A stretch of 64,000 nucleotides of DNA from Sphingobacterium olei (GTDB taxonomy: Bacteria; Bacteroidota; Bacteroidia; Sphingobacteriales; Sphingobacteriaceae). The notes below the pieces were generated by a model that was not told where the DNA came from, did not search any database, and worked only from the letters and a program-made list of their open reading frames with translations. The translations under genes were made by a program, and so were the position numbers. The stretch spans positions 186,001 to 250,000 of the forward strand of contig NZ_SUME01000004.1 of NCBI RefSeq assembly GCF_005048855.1. The letters run 5' to 3'. Shown here one piece after another: positions 39,032 through 47,829 of this stretch (the first letter of the stretch is position 1; every line of letters starts with the position of its first letter).

Positions 39032-39768
39032 CTACATGCCCACAATACTCTTCAGCTTTGCAGCCTTACTCACCTTCACCTCATAGGCGGAGCCGTGCTT
39101 TTTCTCAAATTGGGCTACGACATTCTTTAGGACATTTTTTCCGGTCTCGTCGCCGCAGGTTCATTGGCGGCCAACGCTTTCTTCCCAACTTCAGTGGTGT
39201 AGTATTGTTGTCCAGGATCATTTAGGTTGTCTGGGTTGGTCATGGTCATCCACTTTGCTTTTTTCAGGAAATCCAATATGTCTTCGAAGCGTGGCGTCTT
39301 GGAATTCAGGCCGATTTTCTTGAACAACTCGCGTTTAGACGCCGGCGACCAACCGGTTATCAACATATTATGCATGTCTTTGATATCGTTATCATCGAAG
39401 CTGTATGCTTTCGCTTCGTTCGAGACCAATTTTACTTGGTATCGAAGTTGGTCAATCAAATGGTTGACACTCTTCTCGGTCAGCATATTTTCATCACCCG
39501 CTTCGCCTAGGGCGAGGAAGTCTTTGTTGAATATATCGTCGTTAGCCAAACCATTGGCTTCAATTATTCCAACAATAGAATCCAGTGTGATATTTTCGCT
39601 GCCCGCCTCGTGTTTGCCGTAGCTGCCTTCAGGTAAATCTTTAGCTATTGCAAAAGCAGTTGAATTGCCATATCCAGATTTTTTTCTTAAAGATTTAAAG
39701 GCCTGACCAAGTGTTTTTAACAATTTAACTGTTCTAGGCCGAAGTATTTTTCGTGGTTTGCTTTCCAT
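39032..39768 (-). CDS. XRE-like helix-turn-helix protein, possible frameshift near the C-terminus
   Basis: ATG 39768 gives MESKPRKILRPRTVK. Residues about 15-80 look like a lambda-repressor-type HTH (LGQAFKSLRKKSGYG, GSYGKHEAGSENITLDSIV). The C-terminal half (ASKRELFKKIGLNSKTPRFE, QQYYTTEVGKKALAAN) resembles a winged-helix-like DNA-associated domain. In this frame the protein stops at 39127 (ATRPEKMS). A sensible continuation exists in the next frame after the A6 run at about 39134-39139: NVLKNVVAQFEKKHG and YEVKVSKAAKLKSIVGM, ending at 39032. One A more or less would join them. Probable regulator of unknown target; the extended end is inferred. Confidence 0.6.
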
Positions 39769-39783
39769 ATTTAAAAGAACCAC

Positions 39784-40001
39784 AATATTTTTTGTTAATT
39801 TAATCGTATACGATTATATAAATTTGCATTTATGTGTTATATGTTTTATTATTGTATAATCAAATTTTATATGAATAAATTTTAGACAAGATATTAGTTA
39901 AGTAATTTTTAATTAAAAAAAGGTATAATTAAAGAGTCTCACTTCTCCCATTGCCTAACAATGTTTTAGAACTGTGAGGACGATAGATTATGCCTGCATC
40001 T
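39784..40001. other. AT-rich upstream region of the XRE-like gene
   Basis: Together with the candidate RNA at 40002-40202 and the bases to 40385 this is the 600 bp gap between the XRE-like and TlpA-like genes. This part is AT-rich with no reading frame. A long run from 39800 to 39930 probably contains promoters for the minus-strand gene, but none could be assigned. Confidence 0.35.
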
Positions 40002-40202
40002 CTTAATTTGCTACCTTCGTAGCATTAAGAATGTGGGCACTATTGTTTCCGCTGAGTTCAACGGTGTTAGGCCCGGGGGGATAGGCGGAGCGATGTGCCC
40101 CTTCTTATTTGAGACTCGTTATCAAAAACGATAATGAGCAAAACAATAACCATATTGAAAATCCCTGTTCACTTGCCTTTTGGCAAGCGGCAGGGATTTT
40201 TT
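40002..40202 (+). ncRNA. Candidate structured RNA with its own terminator
   Basis: Four consecutive foldable units in about 200 nt. (1) CTTAATTTGCTAC / GTAGCATTAAG, 40002-40029, with a CTTC loop. (2) A long hairpin closed by AAGAA (40027-40031) with TTCTT (40102-40106), and GGGCAC (40035-40040) with GTGCCC (40095-40100), plus imperfect inner pairing. (3) CTCGTTATC (40115-40123) / GATAATGAG (40130-40138). (4) A strong terminator at 40158-40202. Units 1 and 2 share bases 40027-40029 and exclude each other. No reading frame fits. It lies 184 bp before the TlpA-SusC-SusD operon, so it could be a regulatory leader or an independent small RNA. No known riboswitch signature was recognised. Confidence 0.45.
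40158..40202 (+). terminator. Intrinsic terminator
   Basis: AAAATCCCTG (40158-40167) pairs with CAGGGATTTT (40191-40200), with an inner CTTGCC/GGCAAG stem, followed by six T. It ends the candidate RNA upstream of the TlpA-like gene. Confidence 0.85.
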
Positions 40203-40385
40203 AGTATTGGTTCAATTTCAGGTCGTCCTAAGAACCTAAAAAACCGGTTCAAGAATGTGATCAAAGCTCCTGTGTGAGGATAAAACAGCTATTCTATAGC
40301 TCTCTAATATCTCAATGCGTGGCGCCCGCACATAGATAGATTTTTTCAATTAACAAAATTATGAATGTTATAAATCTACATATCA

Positions 40386-41240
40386 ATGAAGCTAATTTAC
40401 AGCTGCATAGGGCGCTTCTTTGCCAATATCTTGACACTTTCAGATATAGTCCGAATACCTCAAAGAATATTTTCGCCTGCCTCTAAAGGACATAGACTGG
40501 TAATGCCCGGCAGGTTTCTCTTGCTTACCACGATTTTTGTTTCAATGTTTAGTGATGCCCAGGCGCAGTCGGCTGGAGAGCGGACTGCAGCAACGGGTCA
40601 AAAGCTGACGGACGTAAATATTACGTATAAATTCAGGTTTGACAGATATACCAATGAGCAGGTAATGCGTATTTATCCCTGGGCCGATCTGGAAAGATTT
40701 CCATTAATTGCCTACGATCTGGATTATTCAAGTACTCCGGATGTTGCGATCGGCGCTGCTCTTCCTGAGGAAGTAATGCTTATGCCTTTTCCAGTTGTAG
40801 ACGCAGTCGGGAAAAGGGATATCGCCAGTCTTTCAAGCTTCCCGAAAGATAAACTTATCATACTGGATTTTTGGGCTACCTGGTGTTCGCCCTGTGTGGC
40901 ATCCATGGAAAAGTGGAATACCTATCTCAAAGAGATTGGTAGCGAAATCATGGTTTTTGGTGTTATGCTCGATTACGATTACAAGGCTCAGGGATTTGGA
41001 CAGGACCGAAACTGGCAGATACCGATCGTATTTGGTCCGCAGGCGTATATCATGAACAGTTTCTTTTTTGACAGACAGGCGGTAAGCCGGATAGTCTGGA
41101 TAAAAGACGGCCGGCTTATCGCTATTACGGGAACCGAGGGTTATGACCTGCAGCTCATCAGAGACGTGATAGCGGGTAAAGATGTAGATATCCCAACGGT
41201 ATCTGACTGGACATATACACAAAAAGCCAACAAACGATGA
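40386..41240 (+). CDS. TlpA-like thioredoxin-fold protein
   Basis: Periplasmic or outer-membrane-associated thiol-disulfide oxidoreductase. The thioredoxin domain is clear: LIILDFWATWCSPCVASMEKW with the CSPC redox pair, then IPIVFGPQAYIMNSFFFDRQ and SRIVWIKDGRLI. The start is uncertain. ATG 40386 gives a 39-residue cytoplasmic-looking extension; ATG 40503 (MPGRFLLLTTIFVSMF...AQAQ) gives a standard signal peptide and is more likely. It overlaps the following SusC gene by 4 bp (ATGA), so the two are coupled. TlpA genes next to SusC/SusD pairs are common in Bacteroidetes, often in loci for peptide or metal-linked uptake; the substrate here is unknown. Confidence 0.85.
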   Translation: MKLIYSCIGRFFANILTLSDIVRIPQRIFSPASKGHRLVMPGRFLLLTTIFVSMFSDAQAQSAGERTAATGQKLTDVNITYKFRFDRYTNEQVMRIYPWADLERFPLIAYDLDYSSTPDVAIGAALPEEVMLMPFPVVDAVGKRDIASLSSFPKDKLIILDFWATWCSPCVASMEKWNTYLKEIGSEIMVFGVMLDYDYKAQGFGQDRNWQIPIVFGPQAYIMNSFFFDRQAVSRIVWIKDGRLIAITGTEGYDLQLIRDVIAGKDVDIPTVSDWTYTQKANKR

Positions 41241-44200
41241 AAAAAATACTATTTACGCTATACTGTGCTATTATTGCACTTTCGGCAGCACAGGCACAAC
41301 TCTCAGGCCATGTGCTGGATATAAATGGAGCGGCGTTGCCTGGAGTAACGGTCTCTACACTTCGGGGGAAGCAATCTGTACTAACGGATGCTGAAGGAAA
41401 TTTTGCATTCGATCATGTCAGTCTTCCAGACTCGCTCTCGGTACGTTATCTAGGCTATCATCCCCGCACGGTAGAACTGACCCAGGGCAGGGATATGCTA
41501 AAAATTAATCTCAAGAAGGACGGACGATTTATTGAGGAAGTGGAAATTATCAATACCGGTTTTTATCAGATTCCGAAGGAACGCGCTACAGGGGCGTTTA
41601 CCCAGGTCGATAATGAACTGCTCAACCGGTCGGTAGGGGGTAATATCCTGCAGCGTTTAGAAGGTATCGCCTCCGGCGTGCAGTTCGTCAATCCCGGAGG
41701 TACCAATGCCTCGGATATCCGGGTGCGGGGGCTGGCAACAATACAGTCCGATGCTTCGCCGTTGATCGTGGTCGATAATTTTCCCTATGAAGGCGATATT
41801 ACCTCGATCAATCCCAATGATATCCAGAACGTCACCATATTAAAGGATGCTGCAGCATCCTCAATTTGGGGTGCGAGGGCCGGGAACGGCGTAATTGTTA
41901 TAACGACGAAGCAGGGTCGCTATAACCAAAAAGGCCAGCTGTCGTTGAACAGTAATGTGACGATTGGAGGCAAACCCGATTTTATGTACAGCCGTAACCG
42001 CCTGCCGAGCGCAATAGTAATGGAGGTCGAGAAACAAAAGTATGAGCACGGAGGATACTATATACAAAACGCGCAACAGGTGCCATTTCCAGAATATGTG
42101 GAGATGTTGATCGCACTGGATAACGGATCGTTAGATCCCGAAGAATTTGCTCAGCGGGAAGCAACCATGAAGGAGACCGAAGTGCGTGAGGAAGCATTAA
42201 AATACCTCTATGAGCCCTCCATCTACCAGCAATATGCACTCAATGCGAGGGGAGGGGGAGATAGGTTTACCTATTACCTTTCTGGCGGTTACGATATGAA
42301 CAGGGAGGACGTGATTGGTAACGGTGGCAGCCGGATGAACCTGAACATCCATAATACCTTTAAACCATTTAAAAACCTTGAAATTGGTACGGCTATATGG
42401 TACAGTGAGCAACGCGTACAGAATAATGGTTTGACACTTCACGATCTTCGCGGCGATGGGGCACATGTAGGGCTTTCTCCCTACAGCAGATTGCAGGATG
42501 AAGAAGGCAATGCGCTGGCCATTGTTAAAGACTACCGGCAGACCTATATCGATAATGCTGAAGCGGAGGGCCTATTGGATTGGGAGTACCGCCCATTGGA
42601 TGAACATGATCTGATAGACCGACGAGGCAGGCGGGACGAACTTCGTGCGAACGCAAATCTAAAATTCGACTTTCTGCATTACTTTAATTTAAATGCGACA
42701 TATCAATATATCAAGGGCAATAATCAGCAAACGGTAGAATATGATAAGGACAGCTATTACGTACGCGATTTAGTCAACAGGTTTACACAGCCTGACGGCA
42801 GTCTGGTCATTCCCCATTTAGGTGTTTATCAACAGTTAAATTCGAGCCTGTCCGCAAGTCATTCCGGACGTGCCCAACTGAACTATGCACGACATATCGG
42901 TCAGGATCATCAGTTTATTGGCTTGGCCGGAGGAGAGATCCGTGAGTTTGTGCAGAACACATTGCCGGGCCATACCCTGTACGGCTATGACGCAGAGTTA
43001 ATGACAGGTGGTGCAAACTATAACTATACGCAAAATTACACGGTAAGGCCAAGCGGCCGTTCACGTATCACAGCACCGTCTTTTGTAAAACAACGCTATA
43101 TAGACCGCTATCTGTCCTATTTTGGAAACGCCAGTTACACCTTTAAGGAGCGGTATATCTTATCCGGTTCGTTACGTTGGGACGGTTCCAATCTTTTCGG
43201 TGTGAAGACTAATCAAAAGGGAACGCCCCTATGGTCACTCGGTGGAAGTTGGGACATAAGCAAAGAGCACTGGTTTTCATTGCAGGAAGTGGATTATCTT
43301 AGGGTAAGGGCGACCTATGGAAGTGCAGGGAATGTAAATAAATCCGTCAGTGCCTATCCGACCATACGCCATTTTTCGAATGATTGGATAACCGGCTTTA
43401 ACAATGCAGATGTTAGGACAATAGGAAACCCGTCGCTGCGCTGGGAAAGGGTAAATACAGTCAATATCGGGACTGATTTTGAAATGCTGAAAGGTCGCGT
43501 TTCGGGTAATATTGACTATTTTACGAAGAAATCCACAGATCTGATCGGTGCAGACCTGCTGCCGCCCAGTACCGGGATAATTACAGGCGGGACAGCTATA
43601 AATTCCAACCTCGTCAATTACGCCGATCTGAGAACACGGGGTGTGGACATACAGCTCCGGAGCGTAAACCTCACAGGTACTCTCAACTGGAATACGACGG
43701 TGCTTGTGAACTATGTCTCAAATAAGGTAACCAATTATAAGGCAAATGAAAGTACCGCATTGTACAGTTATTTTGATTCACCGGCTACGCCCGTCGTGGG
43801 AAGCAGTAGAGATGTCGTCTATTCCATTCCATGGCAGGGGCTAAGCCCTGAAAATGGCTATCCGCTGGTATCTCTCGACGGAAATGAAAGTCAGGATTAC
43901 CGTACATACTATCTCGGACTTGTTAGAGATGATCTGGTGGTATCCGGTGTCCGTATCCCCCCTTTTTACGGTTCAATGCGAAATGCGGTATCGTTTAAGG
44001 GGGTCGTACTCGACCTGATGCTGAGCTGGAAAGGAGGATATGTTTTTCGAAGATCATCGATAAGCTCCGGTAATGAATACAGTTCATTATATCACATGGA
44101 CTACCTTAAACGTTGGCGTACTCCAGGCGATGAAATATGGACAGATGTTCCAGCCGCGCGCGAAATCGGAGAGACGGAAGCTTATGCAAGCAGTATATAT

Positions 44201-44443
44201 AAGGATTCGGAGGCGCTGGTGGTCAAAGGTAACCATGTGCGCCTTCAGGATGTGAATCTTTCTTATCGTATCCGGCCATCCAGGTTACAATCTTTGGGAA
44301 TTAAAGAGATCAGGCTATATGCTTATGCACGAAACCTGGGCGTAATCTGGAAGACCAATAAGCTCGGTATCGACCCGGATTATGTTGATGTAGAATATTC
44401 GGCGCCCCGGAGTTATTCTATCGGAATAAATATGGACTTTTAA
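41237..44443 (+). CDS. SusC/RagA-family TonB-dependent outer-membrane transporter
   Basis: Outer-membrane channel of 1068 residues. Signal peptide IIALSAAQAQ, carboxypeptidase-like domain (LSGHVLDINGAALPGVTV), TonB-box-like stretch (VEIINTGFYQIPKERATGAF), plug (SPLIVVDNFPYEGD, ILKDAAASSIWGARAGNGV) and a barrel ending RSYSIGINMDF. The FYQIPKERATGAF pattern marks the SusC branch often controlled by ECF sigma/FecR pairs. No N-terminal STN domain is present and no sigma factor or intact FecR is nearby. It is coupled to TlpA upstream and followed after 12 bp by a chimeric SusD. Confidence 0.93.
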   Translation: MKKILFTLYCAIIALSAAQAQLSGHVLDINGAALPGVTVSTLRGKQSVLTDAEGNFAFDHVSLPDSLSVRYLGYHPRTVELTQGRDMLKINLKKDGRFIEEVEIINTGFYQIPKERATGAFTQVDNELLNRSVGGNILQRLEGIASGVQFVNPGGTNASDIRVRGLATIQSDASPLIVVDNFPYEGDITSINPNDIQNVTILKDAAASSIWGARAGNGVIVITTKQGRYNQKGQLSLNSNVTIGGKPDFMYSRNRLPSAIVMEVEKQKYEHGGYYIQNAQQVPFPEYVEMLIALDNGSLDPEEFAQREATMKETEVREEALKYLYEPSIYQQYALNARGGGDRFTYYLSGGYDMNREDVIGNGGSRMNLNIHNTFKPFKNLEIGTAIWYSEQRVQNNGLTLHDLRGDGAHVGLSPYSRLQDEEGNALAIVKDYRQTYIDNAEAEGLLDWEYRPLDEHDLIDRRGRRDELRANANLKFDFLHYFNLNATYQYIKGNNQQTVEYDKDSYYVRDLVNRFTQPDGSLVIPHLGVYQQLNSSLSASHSGRAQLNYARHIGQDHQFIGLAGGEIREFVQNTLPGHTLYGYDAELMTGGANYNYTQNYTVRPSGRSRITAPSFVKQRYIDRYLSYFGNASYTFKERYILSGSLRWDGSNLFGVKTNQKGTPLWSLGGSWDISKEHWFSLQEVDYLRVRATYGSAGNVNKSVSAYPTIRHFSNDWITGFNNADVRTIGNPSLRWERVNTVNIGTDFEMLKGRVSGNIDYFTKKSTDLIGADLLPPSTGIITGGTAINSNLVNYADLRTRGVDIQLRSVNLTGTLNWNTTVLVNYVSNKVTNYKANESTALYSYFDSPATPVVGSSRDVVYSIPWQGLSPENGYPLVSLDGNESQDYRTYYLGLVRDDLVVSGVRIPPFYGSMRNAVSFKGVVLDLMLSWKGGYVFRRSSISSGNEYSSLYHMDYLKRWRTPGDEIWTDVPAAREIGETEAYASSIYKDSEALVVKGNHVRLQDVNLSYRIRPSRLQSLGIKEIRLYAYARNLGVIWKTNKLGIDPDYVDVEYSAPRSYSIGINMDF

Positions 44444-44455
44444 ATAAAGTAAACG

Positions 44456-45730
44456 ATGAATACGATAAAACGATATTTTAAAACCCTGTTATTGCTTTTT
44501 TCATTGACAGGATGTGGAAAGGAATTTCTGGATATAAAGAGAAATTCCAATCAGGTTGTTCCCAAAAATATATCTGATTACCAGGCACTATTGGATTATA
44601 ATCCGGTAATGAATAATGCGGGTTCTTTTGAACTGGTCTGTTTGGGTACTGATGAATATACGCTACCCGGAAAAACCTGGGAAACAGCTAGCCCTGTGTA
44701 CTACACACACGTGAAAAATGGATATATATGGGCAGATGATGTATATGAAGGAAAGGAAGTAAATGACTGGAATTGGGCATATCAACGGATTATGTACGCA
44801 AATTTAGCACTGGATGTGGACAAGCTTGAGGTTTCACCGGATCAGGAGAATAATCGCAACAATGTCAGGGGGCAGGCGATGTTCCACCGCGCATTTACGT
44901 TTTACCAGTTGGTACAGGCTTTCTGTAAACCTTTTAACCCTGGTAGTGCCGAAACCGATCCGGGAATACCTCTGAGGTTGGATTATGATGTTTCTGTTAC
45001 TGTTGATCGAGGAACTTTGAAGGAAGTCTACGCGCAAATATTACAAGACCTGACTACCGCGGTTGATCTACTTCCGGATTTCCAGGAAAATAATTACCGG
45101 CCTTCAAGACTTGCTACTTATGCTTTACTCGCAAGGGTATATCGGGAAATGGATAGATGGGATGAGGCTCTTGCCAGTGTACAATATGTGCTGGAAAGGA
45201 AACTTGATTTATTAAATTTTAACGACTTTGACGATGCCGGTCTTTATTCTTTTGAAAATATGAATCGAGGACTGTTAAATCCTGAAATTCTCTTCTATTG
45301 CCATACTTCGGCAGGTTATATACAAAGTAATGGCGTGGTGACAGAAGAATTTATTAACAAATACAAAGATCATGATCTAAGAAAATATCTCTTTTTCAAA
45401 GACGATAAAAAATTCTATGGTTCCTATGAAGATATCCCCCTCAGGGCATTTGTCGATGAAATGAGTCGATGGGAGGGGTTCACGGTAAAGGACTGGAGAT
45501 GTATACCCCGGGATAAGAAGATCAATGTGTCGGTGTGCTATCTTAATGATAGGCAAGAGGTGTATGCTGCTATCCGTAAAGCCGGTGTTTTATTGTATGA
45601 AGAGAATGGGATGATCAGCTTTTGTGCTGAGGATAACAATCGCCGCGTGGTATTTAAGCAATCAAACGATGTGGGCAAACCTTACCTAGATCATGAATCA
45701 GAGAGAAGCGTGCACAATGAGTGGAAATAG
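44456..45730 (+). CDS. Chimeric gene: SusD-like N-terminus joined to FecR-type C-terminus
   Basis: The first roughly 325 residues are a SusD-like lipoprotein (LFSLTGCGKEFLDIKRNSNQ, GQAMFHRAFTFYQLVQAFC, YALLARVYREMDRWDEALA, HDLRKYLFFKDDKKFYGSY). From about base 45430 the text changes to LRAFVDEMSRWEGFTVKDW, IPRDKKINVSVCYLN and LLYEENGMISFCAED, which matches the C-terminal domain of FecR-type anti-sigma factors, not a SusD end. The usual SusD C-terminus is missing. The frame stays open across the join, so a 424-residue hybrid could be made, but it is probably non-functional as SusD. A deletion or recombination between two sigma/FecR/SusC/SusD loci would explain it. The FecR assignment rests on motif recognition by eye. 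Confidence 0.7.
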   Translation: MNTIKRYFKTLLLLFSLTGCGKEFLDIKRNSNQVVPKNISDYQALLDYNPVMNNAGSFELVCLGTDEYTLPGKTWETASPVYYTHVKNGYIWADDVYEGKEVNDWNWAYQRIMYANLALDVDKLEVSPDQENNRNNVRGQAMFHRAFTFYQLVQAFCKPFNPGSAETDPGIPLRLDYDVSVTVDRGTLKEVYAQILQDLTTAVDLLPDFQENNYRPSRLATYALLARVYREMDRWDEALASVQYVLERKLDLLNFNDFDDAGLYSFENMNRGLLNPEILFYCHTSAGYIQSNGVVTEEFINKYKDHDLRKYLFFKDDKKFYGSYEDIPLRAFVDEMSRWEGFTVKDWRCIPRDKKINVSVCYLNDRQEVYAAIRKAGVLLYEENGMISFCAEDNNRRVVFKQSNDVGKPYLDHESERSVHNEWK

Positions 45731-46025
45731 CAGGTTTTCAGATAGCATCTTTAATAACATAGATATTAACGAGGCTATAGAGCGTTCGAAATGCAGAGCG
45801 ACCGGCAAGGTCAGCTTCGGCTCGAAGGCAGCGGCGGTGTTCTTTATTTACTGGCTTAAATATCGTTTTAAGCACCGGCCACACCGGGCTGATGGCAGCC
45901 ATATAAAGAGAAGAAATAAAGGTAAGCCTAAACAACGACGTGCTTACTATTGCATGCATTGCGGAGGCTATCACATTACGAAATGGACAGAAGAGGAGTA
46001 TCAGCACCGCCAAAAGCCGATATAA
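45717..46025 (+). CDS. Small putative zinc-ribbon protein
   Basis: About 102 residues, starting at ATG 45717 inside the end of the preceding gene (14 bp overlap). The middle is basic (HIKRRNKGKPKQRRA) and the end holds YYCMHCGGYHITKW, a C-x2-C-x3-H arrangement that can bind zinc. Similar short proteins with a YYCxxCxxYHxT tail are common in Bacteroidetes accessory regions; their role is unknown. DNA or RNA binding is a guess from the basic charge. Confidence 0.6.
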   Translation: MSGNSRFSDSIFNNIDINEAIERSKCRATGKVSFGSKAAAVFFIYWLKYRFKHRPHRADGSHIKRRNKGKPKQRRAYYCMHCGGYHITKWTEEEYQHRQKPI

Positions 46026-46112
46026 TCGAAAGTGTATGGCAGAATAATTACTGCTAGCGAATCTGGATATCGATATTTTCTTCAGAACGTTTGCGTGCAG
46101 GCGGCCGTTCAT

Positions 46113-46570
46113 TTTATATTTATTAATTTATAGTTTACTAATATAAGAGGTTATTGTTTTTAATATATATTGATATTTAATCTTTATAATTTTATCTATA
46201 TAAAATATATAGTGATATTATTTATATATTACTATATACCAATAATTAAATTAAGCATATTTTATATATATCAGTTGAACTCTATTTTATATCAATATAT
46301 ATAAATAATTAATAGAAATAGATTTATTATATATAAGACGATACATTTTATATTTTAATTTATATTGATAATTAATTAGATGATTTATATAAAATATATA
46401 TGAACTATTTATAATAATGAATTTATATATAAAATTTATAAATCTATTTTAATAAAACATATGAATATATCAGTTGTATATTCATTTAGAATTTTTAGAT
46501 ATATAATGCTACAGTTTCATTATTTGTTTATATTTCTTATCTTTAATAGAACTTATTTATAAACCACGAG
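46113..46570. other. Extremely AT-rich non-coding block
   Basis: The 556 bp between the zinc-ribbon gene and the Fn3 gene consist almost only of A and T: 41 G/C in the 360 bases 46141-46500 by hand count, about 11%, against roughly 40% in the genes around. Short palindromic runs such as ATATATAAAATATATA-like stretches recur, but no regular repeat unit, iteron array or reading frame was found. Likely foreign or strongly biased DNA; strand-opening or protein-bound functions cannot be decided from sequence. Confidence 0.75.
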
Positions 46571-46581
46571 AACAAAGCAAT

Positions 46582-47193
46582 ATGTCAAAACCAACTTTAC
46601 GATTTCACAACATTAGCCCCTCCCGTCTGGATATGTATGCGGAGCAGATCCTGACTAGCATGGGCAAGAATGTAGATATTTTTGAAACGCCCGATCCAAG
46701 TCTGGATAAATTGCAGCATGCGCTAAATGAATTCAGGCAAGCTGTGTCTGATGCCAGCTATCGTGATAAAAGGGCGATGTTGGTGCGTGGTCAAAAGCAG
46801 GTAGCATTGCAGGATATTATTCGTTTGCTGTCTTTCTACGTAAGTAAGATAGCCAAAGGTAATGAAAGCATCATACTTGCGGCTGGTTTTATACCGTCCA
46901 AAGAGCCTCAGCCGGCTGGAGCGACACCAAAAGCTGAAAATCTAATGGCAATTCCAGAGATAGGCACCAATCAGATAAAGTTGCGTGTAAAACCTTGGAA
47001 ATCGGCTCGGATGTACCAGTTTGAATACCGCAAAAAAGAAGAACAAGGCGATTGGGAGATTTATTTTAGTGTGAAATCAAGATGTACCATTGAAAATCTG
47101 GAAAGGTTTGCAGAATATGAATTCAGGGTAGCATATGTTGCCGCCGACCCTGCCCGAATTTACAGCGACTTGGTGAGTTGTTATGTAGTGTAA
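46582..47193 (+). CDS. Protein with C-terminal Fn3 domain, Bacteroidetes-specific family
   Basis: A 203-residue protein without signal peptide or membrane segment. Residues about 1-115 are helical (LDMYAEQILTSMGKNV, LSFYVSKIAKGNESIILAAG). The rest, about 120-203, is a fibronectin type III-like domain (LRVKPWKSARMYQFEY, NLERFAEYEFRVAYV, YSDLVSCYVV). Proteins with this layout occur in many Bacteroidetes, often in several copies, without known function. It follows the AT-rich block, and its 3' end overlaps the convergent amidase gene by 71 bp. Confidence 0.7.
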   Translation: MSKPTLRFHNISPSRLDMYAEQILTSMGKNVDIFETPDPSLDKLQHALNEFRQAVSDASYRDKRAMLVRGQKQVALQDIIRLLSFYVSKIAKGNESIILAAGFIPSKEPQPAGATPKAENLMAIPEIGTNQIKLRVKPWKSARMYQFEYRKKEEQGDWEIYFSVKSRCTIENLERFAEYEFRVAYVAADPARIYSDLVSCYVV

Positions 47194-47821
47194 TATTTCC
47201 GATAAAAGAAACATGCGGCGATTGCGCTAATCCATTCGGATTACAGCCTAATTTACCCTCTGGTATTTCCATTCCCTGTTTCTCATAAAACGTTTTCCAG
47301 TATGCATCCGTAGTGCCTGTCTCCGGATTCACGAAGGTCATCGGTTGTAACGTAAAAACATTCCTCGTTCGAAAAATCCGTTCGATGTAGTCGGAGCAGT
47401 AGAGACTACTATCATTTAAAACATACGTGTAATTATAGGGCTTACCCAGGAGCTTCTTTGCCTGTTGGATAGCTGTAGGAATACTTGTTGCGTACTCTTC
47501 TGTTAACCGAAAGATTGCAAGCTGTTGGCTATCTTTTTTCTGATTGCGTACAAAATCCCAAAAATTTTCTCGAACTGTTCCTTTTTTCCCAGAAGCGTGT
47601 AATACAAATAAAGAGTCGTTATTGATCTCCAATAAAGCCACATGGTCGAAGGCAATATGCTTACTCTGTTGTGTAACCCTATTAATGGCACCGGAAAGAT
47701 TTTCCTTTTCTGCTCCAACAAAAGCCAAATCACCATTTTTCATGTCGCGGTGGTCGATCTGCTGTCCGTAGCAAAAACTCGCAAATAGTAGGAAGGTGAT
47801 CCCACACAGGAGCTTCTTCAT
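47123..47821 (-). CDS. YiiX/YebB-like permuted papain-fold amidase
   Basis: Exported protein (signal FASFCYGQ) of 232 residues. It has the circularly permuted NlpC/P60-like core: MKNGDLAFVG, AFDHVALLE with the catalytic His, LLGKPYNYTYV, and the catalytic Cys in LYCSDYIERIF. The family-typical end GCNPNGLAQSPHVSFIGNI is followed by about 24 extra residues (HNNSPSRCKFGQ...) that lie antisense to the Fn3 gene, so the original stop seems lost. Related proteins cut amide or lipid bonds; the substrate is unknown. It starts 8 bp after the end of mrp on the same strand and may be co-transcribed with it. Confidence 0.82.
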   Translation of the reverse strand: MKKLLCGITFLLFASFCYGQQIDHRDMKNGDLAFVGAEKENLSGAINRVTQQSKHIAFDHVALLEINNDSLFVLHASGKKGTVRENFWDFVRNQKKDSQQLAIFRLTEEYATSIPTAIQQAKKLLGKPYNYTYVLNDSSLYCSDYIERIFRTRNVFTLQPMTFVNPETGTTDAYWKTFYEKQGMEIPEGKLGCNPNGLAQSPHVSFIGNITLHNNSPSRCKFGQGRRQHMLP

Positions 47822-47829
47822 ATTAGTGT

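Noticed and set aside
45738..46112. A 124-codon minus-strand frame opposite the zinc-ribbon gene
   Set aside because: The plus-strand frame has a sensible C-x2-C-x3-H motif and natural composition; the opposite frame has none and extends into the AT-rich block.
46113..46570. The AT-rich block as a CRISPR leader, iteron origin or tandem repeat array
   Set aside because: No regular repeat length, no spacers and no replication or cas genes nearby.
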